Shown in pieces: positions 21,889 through 32,739 of a stretch of DNA of 64,000 nt. The notes under the pieces were generated by a model, which was given only the letters and a program-made list of their open reading frames with translations, was not told the DNA's origin and did no database searches. The translations under genes were made by a program, and so were the position numbers. How positions within the stretch are numbered: the stretch's first letter is position 1; each line of letters opens with the position of its first letter. The stretch lies in assembly GCA_037013495.1 (NCBI GenBank), contig CM072812.1, forward strand, positions 78,599,840 to 78,663,839. The letters run 5' to 3'. This DNA comes from Hippophae tibetana. Lineage: Eukaryota; Streptophyta; Magnoliopsida; Rosales; Elaeagnaceae.

Positions 21889-23771
21889 TGATCCAAAATA
21901 TTAACTCTATACTTTGGTTTTATATTTATAAAACTTTCGCAAGTGCATGAATCATTTCATATAAAATGATAAGTATACTCTCAAGGTCGATCTAAGAAAG
22001 GAATATATGTGGTTTTTAATTTATTATTCAAACTCTTAAAAATGAAATTAAATCCTAAACATCCTGTCACGATATTTGAGATTTGTGTTTCTAATCTAAT
22101 AACATAAAAATAAACATAGATATAGATTCAATAAACGTTTATGCAAATTTTATCATTTATAATAGTGGAGTATTTATGGATATAATAACTAAATTAATTA
22201 TGCCTGCTCATATTATTTAGGTTATTAAAGATATAAATTGATATTTATTGATTCTCTCTTTTTTATATGAATACCACATTTGGTGAGGTTAGATATTCTT
22301 TGTTAACTAAATAAATCAATTAACACATATGAGTGGGGTTGATAACTAATTTGGTTAATTCTTTTTTTTTCTAAGAGATTGAAAATTAACCATTTAAATG
22401 ACACTTTTGGTGGGGTTAGATAGTTTAAACTTTATTCAAGGTGTACAAATTAAACCTAAGAATTTAATTATCTGAGTACTAACTTTCAAGTTTTAAAACT
22501 ACTACTGAAAACATGTTGTTAGTACATTTTCAGATAATAATTCTTATAAAAAGTTTTAAAATAGGGCTTCACTCTAACTATCGGGCGATTATACCAAAAA
22601 ATAAAAGAGTACTACTCTAAATCAGACCGGATAACTAAACCTTAAAATCTAATTTTCAAATTTAAGTTTGTAATGAAAAATAATATATTTCTCTTTGACA
22701 TTATTAATATAAAATCTTGAATAAAAACAAAATCAATTCATTTAAGAGATTTTTACCTATTAGATATTTCGCAAGCATAACAATGTTATTATTATATCAT
22801 GTTTACAAACAATCGGTAATGTTAAATTTAATCACAGACAAATTAAATATAACATATACGAATAAAACATAAAAAATAACTACAAAGAAAATAAAATTAT
22901 TACAATACTTTGATGCTAATCCTGTTACTGAAAAACCTCCAAATGGAATTGCATTTCCATTTATTGAATCAAAAAGCTAATAAATTACAAAAACATAAGT
23001 AGTTCTTCTAAAAAAGAGAAGAACTCTAAAACTAAGAAAAACTAAAAACTAAGAAAGATAGAAGAAGATGATTTGAGGTGTGTTTTGGTGTGAAGAGAAT
23101 GAGGATATTTATAGGTGAGGATAGAAAGAAAAAGTGGGAGAAAAAATGCTAAAAAATGTAGAAAATGTGTGTTAGGTGAATGATGATATCATCACTGACA
23201 TCATTGGTAGGTAGGGGCGGTGGCGCGTGCGGACTAGGTGCATATGAGCGCAGGCGCGCACGGACCGGGCGTAGATGGGCACAAGCGCACGTGGAATGAG
23301 GGAGAGGTGCACAGATGGGCGTGCGGCTTCGACGTGGTTTGGGCGATACGCGCACCTTGCTCGACACGACTCGGTGTTGTAATGCGTGTTGCGTGCATTA
23401 TTGGGCGTGGTTGGGCATTGTGGCACACGCTGCTCAACCCTGGTAGGTGGATGCACGCGTTGGTCGGTGCTGCTAGGAGGCTGTGTGCGCGATTTCAACC
23501 TTTTTAACATTTTTTACCCATTTTGTCCAACCATTTTGACTTTTACTCATTTATTTTATGAATATATTTGTGCTGTATTGCCTCCAATATTTTCTTTAAG
23601 TCTTTAAGTTTCTTTTTTAAGCAAAAATACTTGAAAAATAATAAAAATACTCATGATTCCGAAAAGAAAAAATATATAAAAATATGATAAAATCATATAA
23701 ATATATATTTATTTAAATCAATTATAGTGTATAAAATCATGATAATTTTAGTGTTTTTTGAGCACTCATCA
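21889..23771 (-). repeat. Old solo-type LTR of the Athila-like family
   Basis: About 1.88 kb aligning along its length with the LTRs of elements 1-3 and in the same orientation, ending in TCATCA at 23771. The left end is degraded (TGATCC). No target duplication is seen (CATTT against CTCGT), so it may be truncated or a recombination product. The GC block survives in reduced form (23210-23500). The two TGACGTCA sites have become TGATATCA and TGACATCA near 23183-23203, and the TATA region is ATATTTATA (23105). Confidence 0.85.
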
Positions 23772-24320
23772 CTCGTCCTACGAGTCCATTTCATGCTTTG
23801 GGCCTGCGTATCCCTTATTTTCTAATTGGGCTTGTGAGTCCATTTCATTCTTTGAGGTTTCGTGTCCATTGTCTTCATTTTGGGCCTGAGTCCATTTCTA
23901 CTATTTTGGGCCTATGAGTCCATTAATTTATTAGAGGGTTAAAAGTCCATTTAGTTTGTAAAAGCCCACACAATGGCTCATAACTAACATGCCCATGAGA
24001 GTCTTCAAAAAACAATTACTATTTTTTTCACACAAAAGACAAAACACCAAATGGTGCTGACAACACACTATTAATTTTACTCAAATAGTGCCAACAATGC
24101 ACTATTCAACCTACAGTATTTACCTGTCTGGAATGTCGTAACAATTACTACACAGTAAGGCATCTCCAACAGTACCTACAGGTAGACCAACTACTATTCA
24201 CAACACAGTAGTCAAACTTCCAACAATATGAAGTGCCAAACAAAGAACTATTCATTGAATAGTAACAATAATTTCACATAGTACATCACTCGGTTATAAA
24301 TATCAAGCTCATTCTTCAGA
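23772..24320. promoter_or_regulatory. Promoter-like region with TGGGCC/T motifs and a TATA-like site
   Basis: 23780-23980 repeats a unit like TTTGGGCCT...GAGTCCATTTC about four times, giving several TGGGCC/TGGGCT motifs (near 23804, 23828, 23878, 23907; reverse near 23967). TTATAAATA lies at 24294-24302 and is followed by CTCAT/CTCTC-rich leader-like DNA. This could be a promoter belonging to the neighbouring viral copy or an unrelated repeat. No gene follows that I can recognise. Confidence 0.35.
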
Positions 24321-26174
24321 AGAGGCATCGTTTCCACACCGCTCTCATATTCTCATACTCTCTCATACCCAATCTTCTCATACATATCATTATCCAAGGT
24401 TCTAATACAAGGATGTTCACATATACATCAATCAATGTTCCATCAATATAAGAATATGAAAGGTTTTTAACAAATTTATTTGTGTGTGTGTTGCACATGA
24501 TATCATCCAATGCACTAATGAAATCAAACTATATGAGTATGCTAATCAATCCAATCTTAGAAAAAGTCTCATAAGTCTATTTTTCACATCTTTCTCTACC
24601 AATATAAATATATACTTAGCTAAAGATCAATAAGGGTTTTTCATGCTTATAATGTAAGGCTTAGGTAGGGGTCGATAAATTTAGACATTTATGCTCTTTT
24701 CACACATTAGTTTTCTTTTTCATTCATCATTCACTTTTTAACAATAATTGAGCTTTTTTTTGATATTTTAGTGCACCATATCTTATCATTTTATCATATT
24801 TTTTATTCTGCATCTTTTTTTTGGAAACTTCACAACACTCTCAAACTTATTTTCAATTTTATTTAGAGAGATAATTGTGTTGTGAGTTTTTTTCCTTTTT
24901 TTCTTCAAAGGATGCATTATGTTTTACCTGATTTTATAGAATAACACATGATTGTATTTTTTTTCTTTTCATACAAGCTAATTAAAGGTGCACACGTAAA
25001 GATAATTCTTATTGGTTAGGCACAAAATTTGGCTTAAATATATGAAAGGCTCTTTGTTAAGCTCAAATGGGTGATTGAGGATATTAACAACTAGCCCCCA
25101 TTTTGAATCTTTAATAAATTACATGAATTAATAATTAGCGTTAAACAACTAGCTCTTATTTTAGTATCAAAGCCATAGGAATATTGACATAATATGGATG
25201 AAAACGTTAACACCATTAGATTTAGGGACATTAATGGTATTGACCATAAAGTCTATAGGTATTATAGTTTTTTTTTTGCAAATGTTAAGGGCATAAGTGA
25301 AGATATGCTAAACTTCAGGGACATTTTGGATAAATATCCCACCTTTTACCATTTTAAATCTACATGTATTTGTTCTTCAAAAGAGTATAATGCCTAATCA
25401 TTTTCAAATCACCATAAATAAATAAAAAATTTGTTTGTTGTCCAATCAAGGAAATGAAATGGTCCACATATTCCATGTTAATTGTAACAAAGGATGAAAA
25501 TATCAACGATATCATGACAATATTGTGATAATATCGTTATTTTTTACATCATGACATTAAAACATGATATCTATATATTTTGATTAAATTGTCGCTTAAA
25601 TGTTGTTATCACTAAATTATAGTTTTAATGTCTTTTTTGAATAAAATATCCTAGATATTGTGAATAATATCCTAAAATATCGTAAAATTTAGACAAAAAT
25701 TAACAATATATCAAAAATATCAATGAAATTTCTTTTCATATTGTTAAGATTTATGTATTTATAACAGTTAATACAATTAGTTTTCTAACTTAATTATTTA
25801 AAACCTTTTAACTATTTATTCTATAATATTTTACAAAAATATATATTTATTATACAATATTTTAACTAATTGGTCAACTTATTGATTAATATGATATTAT
25901 AAATATTTAAATATATATATTAAATAAAAATTAATTTTAAATATAAGTAATTGACCATGTTGATATTTCATAAAATTTTATAAAAAAAATTATAATTTTC
26001 ATGTTTTTTTTTTAATTTTCTATTGATAATGACAATACATTCAATATTTTTTAAAAATTATATCTTGATAAATATAGATACTTCAGTAATGGCCCCTATG
26101 AATAAAAGTGAAAAACGATCTCTAATTTTCTTGTTCAAATCGCCATTCTTGTTTGCCTCTCTCACATTCCTCCT
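24321..26174. other. AT-rich intergenic DNA
   Basis: No convincing coding sequence. 25220-25345 has MULE/Helitron-like noncoding phrases (GGGACATTTTGGATAAAT) that are common in plant intergenic DNA. 25495-25560 is rich in degenerate ATATCG/GATATC repeats. The 67-codon frame at 25194-25397 overlaps the repeats and is not supported. Confidence 0.5.
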
Positions 26175-26493
26175 TGTTTGGATATAAGGATCGATTGGAG
26201 CCTAGCCCGCCTAATAGCCCGAGCCAATAGCCAAGTCATCCCAAAAGAACTTCCTCAGAACCCGCCCATAACACACTCATAGGAGAGACCTGTTCGAGCT
26301 AACTTTTTATGAATATACTTGTTTTTACCTTCTTATCCTTCCTGAAACACTTACATGTGTATACCTTATGTAACCAACATATGTACGTGTAAAAATCTAT
26401 ATATACATGGACACCCTAAGAGATTCACACATTTTATTAATTGCTCTAACTTCTCTTTAAGTTCTCTCTTTACAAAATAGATCAATCCCAAAA
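26175..26493 (+). repeat. Tat element 5' LTR
   Basis: 319 bp from TGTTTGG to CCCAAAA (the 3' LTR ends CCCAACA). Shares GGAGCCTAGCCCGCC-like and ATGAATATACTTGTTTTTACC blocks with 57180-57558. Contains CTATATATACA (about 26398) as a TATA candidate. It lacks a roughly 60-bp segment present in the 3' LTR around 57325-57375. Confidence 0.8.
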
Positions 26494-26496
26494 TTT

Positions 26497-26513
26497 TGGT
26501 ATCTATTGTAGGG
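26497..26513 (+). other. Tat element primer binding site, decayed
   Basis: TGGTATCTATTGTAGGG lies 3 nt after the LTR. It resembles the TGGCGCCCACCGTGGGG type that I associate with Tat elements, with every difference being C to T or G to A. The ancestral form is from memory, so the assignment is tentative. Confidence 0.4.
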
Positions 26514-26579
26514 CTCAAATTCTGAGGTCTAGCTTTAGCTTCTAACCCTATATTTTTGAGGATCTACCTCAAATTCCAA

Positions 26580-27155
26580 GGGAGATTTAAGAGACCAAAA
26601 CACCTGTTCCACTTACTAGTTACCCTTAGAATCACAATCGATTATTCCTTATCAAGAGTTAGCTCATCAACTCCTTAAGTTAAGAAGAGAGTTTGAGGAG
26701 ACTAGGCAAGAAAATAGGCCATTACATTTCCAATAAGGTGAATGAGCCTCTGATGGTCGAGCCACCAACCCGATTGACAGAAACAGACTAAAGCACGTCA
26801 TGCTCGAGCATAATCAAGGTGAATAGGAAGTTGAAGGCAACCTTTTTTTCTAGTTTGATGAGGTGTAGCAACAAGTAGTGGATATAGGAAAGAAAAAAAT
26901 AGGAGGCACAATTTTAGGTATTGGAATAAGCTAACAAGAAGCAAGAGCAAGCCTTGAAAGTAGCCAATGAAAGTCATGAAAAAGGCAAGGCTTTCTATGA
27001 TATAGATAGTGACTATGAGAAACTATGTGTCTTCCCATTCTCCAATGAGATAGAGAATGATGAACCACCAACCAAGTTCAATGCTCTAAAGTGTTCTAAT
27101 TATCTAGGAACTGAAGACCCTGTAACACATGTATAACACTTCAAGATGGCCATGG
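26580..27155 (+). pseudogene. Tat gag, part 1
   Basis: An open piece at 26954-27136 ends in PPTKFNALKCSNYLGTEDP, the start of the plant retrotransposon gag domain (P-x-F-x...Y-x-G-x-x-DP). The frame then has a stop at 27136. Element 2 interrupts the domain at 27160, and it resumes at 34711. Gag would form the virus-like particle. Confidence 0.75.
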
Positions 27156-27160
27156 CTCCT

Positions 27161-29126
27161 TGATGAACGAAAACCGGCATCGCCGATCTTCGCAAATACT
27201 TTGGTTTTAATATTTATAAAACTCTCGCAAGTGCACGAATCATTTCGTAGAAAATGATAAGTATACTCCCAAGGTCGATCTAAGGAAGGAATGTGTGTGG
27301 TTTTTAATTTATTATTCAAACTTTTAAAAACGAAATTAAATCCTAAACATCCTGTCACGATATTTTGGGGTTTTTGTGTTTTTAATCTACTTACATAAAA
27401 ATAAACATAGATTCAATAAACATTCATGCAAATTTTATCATTTATAATGGCGGAGTATTTATGGATATAATAACTAAGTTAATTATGCTTGCTCATATTA
27501 TCTAGGTTATTAAAGATATGAATTGATATTTATTGATTCTCCCTTTTTTGTATGAATACCACCTTTGGTGGGGTTAGATATTCTTTGTTAACTAAACAAA
27601 TCAATTAACACCTATGGGTGGGGTTGATAACTAATTTGCCTAATTAAATTAATTCCTTTTTCTAAGAGATTGAAAATGAACCATTTAAATGCCACCTTTG
27701 GTGGGGTTAGACAGTTTAAACTTTATTCATGGTGTCCAAATTAAACCCAAGAATTTAGTTATCCGAGTACTAACTTTCAAGTTTTAAAACCACTACCGAA
27801 AACATGTCGTCAATACATTTTCAGATAATAATTCTTATAAAAACTTTTGAAATAGAGCTTCACTCTAACTACCGGGCGATTGTACCATCAAATAAAAGAG
27901 CACTACTCTAAATCAGACCGGATAACTAAACCTTAAAATCTAATTTTCAGGTTTAAGTTTGTAATGAAAAATAATATATTTCTCTCTAACATTCTTAATA
28001 TAAAATCATGAATAAAAATAAAATCAATTCATTTTAGAGATTTTTACCTATTTAATATTTCGCAAGCATAACAACGTTATTATTACATCATGTTTACTAA
28101 ATAGCCAGCACAGTTAAATTTAACCACAGACAAATTAAATATAACATGTAAGAATAAAGCATAAAAATAACTGTAAAGAAAATAAAATCCTTACAGAACT
28201 TCGACGCTATTCCCGTTGCTGGAAAAACTCCAAGCGGAATTTGCACTCCCATTTATTGAATCAAAGAGCTAAAATATTACAAAAACATAACTAGTTCTTC
28301 CCAAAAAGGGAAGAACTCTAAATCTAAGAGAAATTAACTAAGAAAAGCTAAAACCTAAGAAAACTTAAGAAAAACAAAAGAATCCTAAAAATCTAAGAAA
28401 AAAAGAGAAAAGAATGTATTTGGAGGTGTTTTTAGGTGTATTTTGAAGTGAAGGGAATGGGGGTATTTATAGGTGAGGATGGAGAGAAAAAGTAGAGAAA
28501 AAAATGTTAAAAAAATGTAAAAACGCGGATTATTGATTGCTGACGTCATTTGATGACGTCAGCATGACATGGGGCGGATGCACAGTACCGGGTATGAACA
28601 GTGCCGAGTCTGATGAACAGTACCGGGGGTATGAACAGTGCCGAGTCTGATGAACAGTACCCGCGGATGAACAGTACCCGCGGATGAACAGTGCCGAGTC
28701 TGATGAACAGTACCGGGGTATGAACAGTGCCGCGCGCTGCTGCTTGGGGCGGTGCTGGGCGCTGGGGCGCGGCGGCCGGGCGGTGGGGCGCGGCGGCCGG
28801 GCGGTGGGGCGCGGCGGTCGGGCGGCGCGGCGGCGCGTTTTTCTCCTTTTTGACATTTTTGACCCATTTTGTCCAATTTTTCCATATTTGTCGACCTTTC
28901 CGCATTTATTTATTAATATATTTGTGATGTATTGCTTCCAGTATTCCTCTTTGAGTTTTTAAGTTGCGTTTTTAAGCCAAAATACCTGAAAAACAATAAA
29001 AATACCCGTGATTCCGAAAAAGACAAATTTATATAAATATATGATAAAACATATAAATATATATATTTTTAATCAATTAATGTGCATAAAATCATGGTTA
29101 TTTTAGTGCTTTTTGAGCACTCATCA
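27161..29126 (-). repeat. Element 2 3' LTR
   Basis: TGATGA...TCATCA, 1966 bp. TATA at 28463-28471 (minus), TGACGTCA at 28541-28548 and 28554-28561. The GC block has tandem GATGAACAGT-based units (28570-28730) and then a GGCGGTGGGGCGCGGCGG-type repeat (28760-28835). Confidence 0.95.
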
Positions 29127-32100
29127 CAACCCCCAACCAGCTTCTTGCTAGTCCCTTAGCAAGAGAAGCGATAAAAACTAAAAATTAAACTATCCTAAAT
29201 CACTTTCGTGGATTGAAACGGTTGCATTTAGCCTATGCAACAAGCCGTTAAACCCCTAGGTTGCCCTAGTGGACGAGTTTGAGTCTCGTGAGGGGGTTCA
29301 GTAATGATACCCACAAACATTGAACTAACTGTAAAAATCAAAAGAAACTATAAAAACAATCAAATCAAAAACTACAATTACAACACAATCAATAATTAAT
29401 TTAAGAATAAAAGAAAACAACATATCACAAAAATATCTCATACTTTTTAATCTCCTTTAAGATCATAATTAAAATCTCAAGCATAAGTTATTTTAATCTC
29501 TTTAAACAATCATGATTTTATTATAATAATTAGTCGAAAATCATTTTCATATTTCATTTCAAAAATGTATCAATTTAATTTTACCCAATTTCAGTGTCAT
29601 GAATCAGAATTCGCTTCGACTCTATTCCTCACAAGTCAATACTCTCAAAGCACTGAATCCTTTGGGTTCAAACACTCATACTAATTTATATGCGAAAGAG
29701 TTGATGTATAGAAATGAACTAATAGGTTCGCATATGTATAAAGAATAAAGGCTCAAAGTGTTATTTTAACATTGATCTCATGAAAGGAATCGAATGTATA
29801 AATTATAAAGATATCATATATAAAAATTATTTTAATGCATAAATCAAACTCATTAAGAAAGAATTTCAAGATATATGCTTTTTACAAATGAAGAAATTGC
29901 AATGACTTTTTAGGGAATTACTTCCTATATATTTCTTTTGTAATTAGCCTTTACTCACAACTTTGTAGGCAATGTGGGTCATAGTATGTAGATGATACTA
30001 TAATTTTTTTATCTCTCTATTTTTTTTCTGAAGATATTTTTTTTCAATATATGTATTTTTTTAGAGAGTCAACCCATGTACAGATTGTACATTTTTTTGG
30101 ATTTTGGTGAGTGGTTAATTTTGTGGCTTTTCTATTTGATCTTGGTTTAGGTAACCCCAGATATGTCTTTTTGTTTTTGTAGCAGTCATGCATAAATGAG
30201 ATATAAGCATATACTATCAATTTCTACTCAAATCATTTAATCTAAACAAAAATAATAAAAAAATATATGATACTCTATTAAGATGAGAAAAAATTCATAC
30301 ATTCAATGCTAATACCTATAGAGATCATCTAAAATTTTGAATAAATAAGAAATGTGTTTGGAGTAGAAAAAATATATTTCACTCTGAATAAAAGAATTTA
30401 GGCTCAAATTATATCTCACAAGGGTAGTCTCCACTAAAAAAAATTTCATAAACGCCGATTTTGGGTTTAATATAATTTCCACATTCTATCAAGAAATACT
30501 AGTTATGACAAAAACTAACTAATTATCAAAAATAATTACAAAATATTTCATGATATGTTTTCAAAAATTAATCTAACAGTACAAAAGACTTAATTATTTA
30601 CTTAAATTTGATTTAAAGAAATGATAAATTTTTTTTTTTTAATTTTTAAATTGTTAAATCTTTTTTTTTTCTTTCTAATTAAGCATGGTAACTTTTCACC
30701 ACCCCCAACCTAGAACTTACATTGTCCTCAATGTAACAACTGTAAATTAAAGATAAAGAGAAAAGAGAAGAAATATTACCTATTTTCTGAGAATGTGTAA
30801 GTAGTAATGGAGAAATGCAGGTGCATCCATCATATTCATTATTAAAGTGTATACAGACAGATTGCTGTAAACTTCTAACATCTCAACAAATATTTTTAGT
30901 TTTAACAATTTAAAAATTATTAAACTAAAATGAACAATCAAATTAAGTAAATAAAATAAATAACAGAAAATTACCTAAAATGATGGGTTGCCTCCCATCC
31001 AGCGCTTAGTTTAACGTCTTAGCAAGACGTAACTTGGGGATTGCCTCTTAAGTAAACTCAATGTCCCCTCATCATTGAGTCAATCATACCTACAAGTAAG
31101 ACAATGTTGTCTACCTATACTGTTTCAAACATGCCCTATTGATTTTGAAATTTTTCTGTACCAAAAACTAGGGGCATGCTTGAGGGTTTTAGATAACCCA
31201 CATCTAGGTGCAAATCAAATAATTTAAGGCATCAAAACATAATTGTACCTAGATCAAATAAAGAAACTAACTCTTGAGATTGTAATTAAGACTTTAAAAT
31301 TTTGGAGATAGTTTCAGAATTTTTTTTTTTTTTTTTAAGTTAAAATAACATAATCAGTATTAACCAAGAGTGTTCCCAGGAAAGAATGGTGGGGCAAAGG
31401 CTCCTTAAAAACCATCCTCCTAGACAGAACAACGTTCCCAGGAAAGACTAGTGGCACAAAGGCATCCAGGAACTAATCTCCTAGACAGAACTCCCTTAGA
31501 TCTTTACTTTTCATGCTATTAAATTTAATTAAGTTCAGTTAAGTAAAAATCTAAGTTAATTAAGTTAGAAAATCTAAGTTAATTAAGTTAAGTGAAGTAA
31601 AAATCTAAGTTAATTAAGTTAAGTTAAAAAAAATCGAAGTTAATTAAGTTAGGTTAATTAAAAATTTAGGTTAATTAAGTTAGTAAAAATCTAAGTTAAT
31701 TAAGTTAGGTTAATTAAAAATCAAGGTTAATTAATTTAGTAAAAATCTAAGTTAATTAAGTTAAATAAAAATTAAGAGAGAAAAAAAATAAAAAAAATAA
31801 TAATAAAAAAAATAAAAATAAAAATAAATTAAATTAAAATTGATATAAAATAAAATAAAATAAAATAAAATAAAGTAAAATAAAATAAAATAAAATAAAC
31901 AAAAATAAAATAAAAATAAAATAAAATAAAATTGAAAAAGGTAAAGGAAAATAAAATAAGAATAAAAATTGATTTTTTTTTATTTTGGTTTTATTCATTT
32001 TTATTATTACTTTTATTAAAATAAAATTAAGATTTTAAATAAAAATTAAAATTAAATGAAAATTAAAAAGTAAGCTTTATTGTTTTTTTTAATTTTTTTT

Positions 32101-32715
32101 TTTTACTATTTATGAACGGTAATTTTATTTTACTATTTACACTATATTAAAAAATTTTAAGTTTTTAATTTTTAATTTTTTTTTACTATTCATGAACGGT
32201 AATTTTATTTTACTATTTAAATTAGATTATTTATTTATTTTTATTTTAAAATTTTAAATTTTTTTTTTTTTTTTTTTACTATTTCTCAACGGTAATTTTA
32301 TTTTACTATTTACACTATATTAAAAAAAAAATTAAGTTTTTAATTTTTAATTTTTTTTTACTATTCATGAACGGTAATTTTATTTTACTATTCACGCTAT
32401 ATTATTTCTTATTAACTTAAAATTTTTTTGAATTTTGAATTTTAAATTTTTTTTTTTTATTTATTTTTTTATTTATTTTTTTTTTACTATTAATGAACGG
32501 TAAAAAAATTTTATTTCAAATTTCAAATTTCTAAATTATTTTACAATTAAAAAAAAACTTAATTTTTTTTTATTTTTTTTTTATTTTTTTTTTATTTTTT
32601 ATGAAATTTGAAATTTGATTATTATTTTTTCTATTAAAACAAAAAAAAATCACAATTATTTACAGCACAAAAATGTTTTTAAAATTTTGAAAAATAATTT
32701 AAAAACGCTATTCAT
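29127..32715 (-). other. Element 2 noncoding interior
   Basis: PPT at 29127-29141 and hairpin ATGTACA-GAT-TGTACAT at 30076-30092. Second purine tract (minus GGTTGGGGGTGG) at 30689-30700, with the hairpin ACATTG-TCCT-CAATGT at 30719-30734. The coding deletion lies in about 31020-31350. 31510-31760 is an AAGTTAATTAAGTTA tandem repeat and 31840-31935 an (ATAAA)n run. 32100-32520 holds five copies of GAACGGTAATTTTATTTTAC, or variants, in poly-T. No supported ORF. Confidence 0.85.
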
Positions 32716-32733
32716 TCCCCGGCAACGGCGCCA
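32716..32733 (-). other. Element 2 primer binding site (tRNA-Asp type)
   Basis: Minus strand TGGCGCCGTTGCCGGGGA, 6 nt inside the 5' LTR, complementary to the 3' end of plant tRNA-Asp (GUC). tRNA-Asp priming is characteristic of the Athila lineage. Confidence 0.9.
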
Positions 32734-32739
32734 AAAACT

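Noticed and set aside
27104..27358. Repeated 60-90 codon minus-strand frame at the U5 end of each LTR (also 9377-9571, 32656-32937, 38307-38666, 50138-50401)
   Set aside because: Its start is GTG, not ATG, and its conservation is explained by LTR similarity. It runs across the LTR boundary and into unrelated flanks.
28546..28905. Long frames on both strands in the GC block of LTRs (also 10792-11106, 13897-14388, 23172-23510, 34125-34484, 39785-40380, 51530-51988)
   Set aside because: Low-complexity Ala/Arg/Pro/Gly translations open on several frames and both strands at once; caused by GC-rich repeats with few stops, not by coding.
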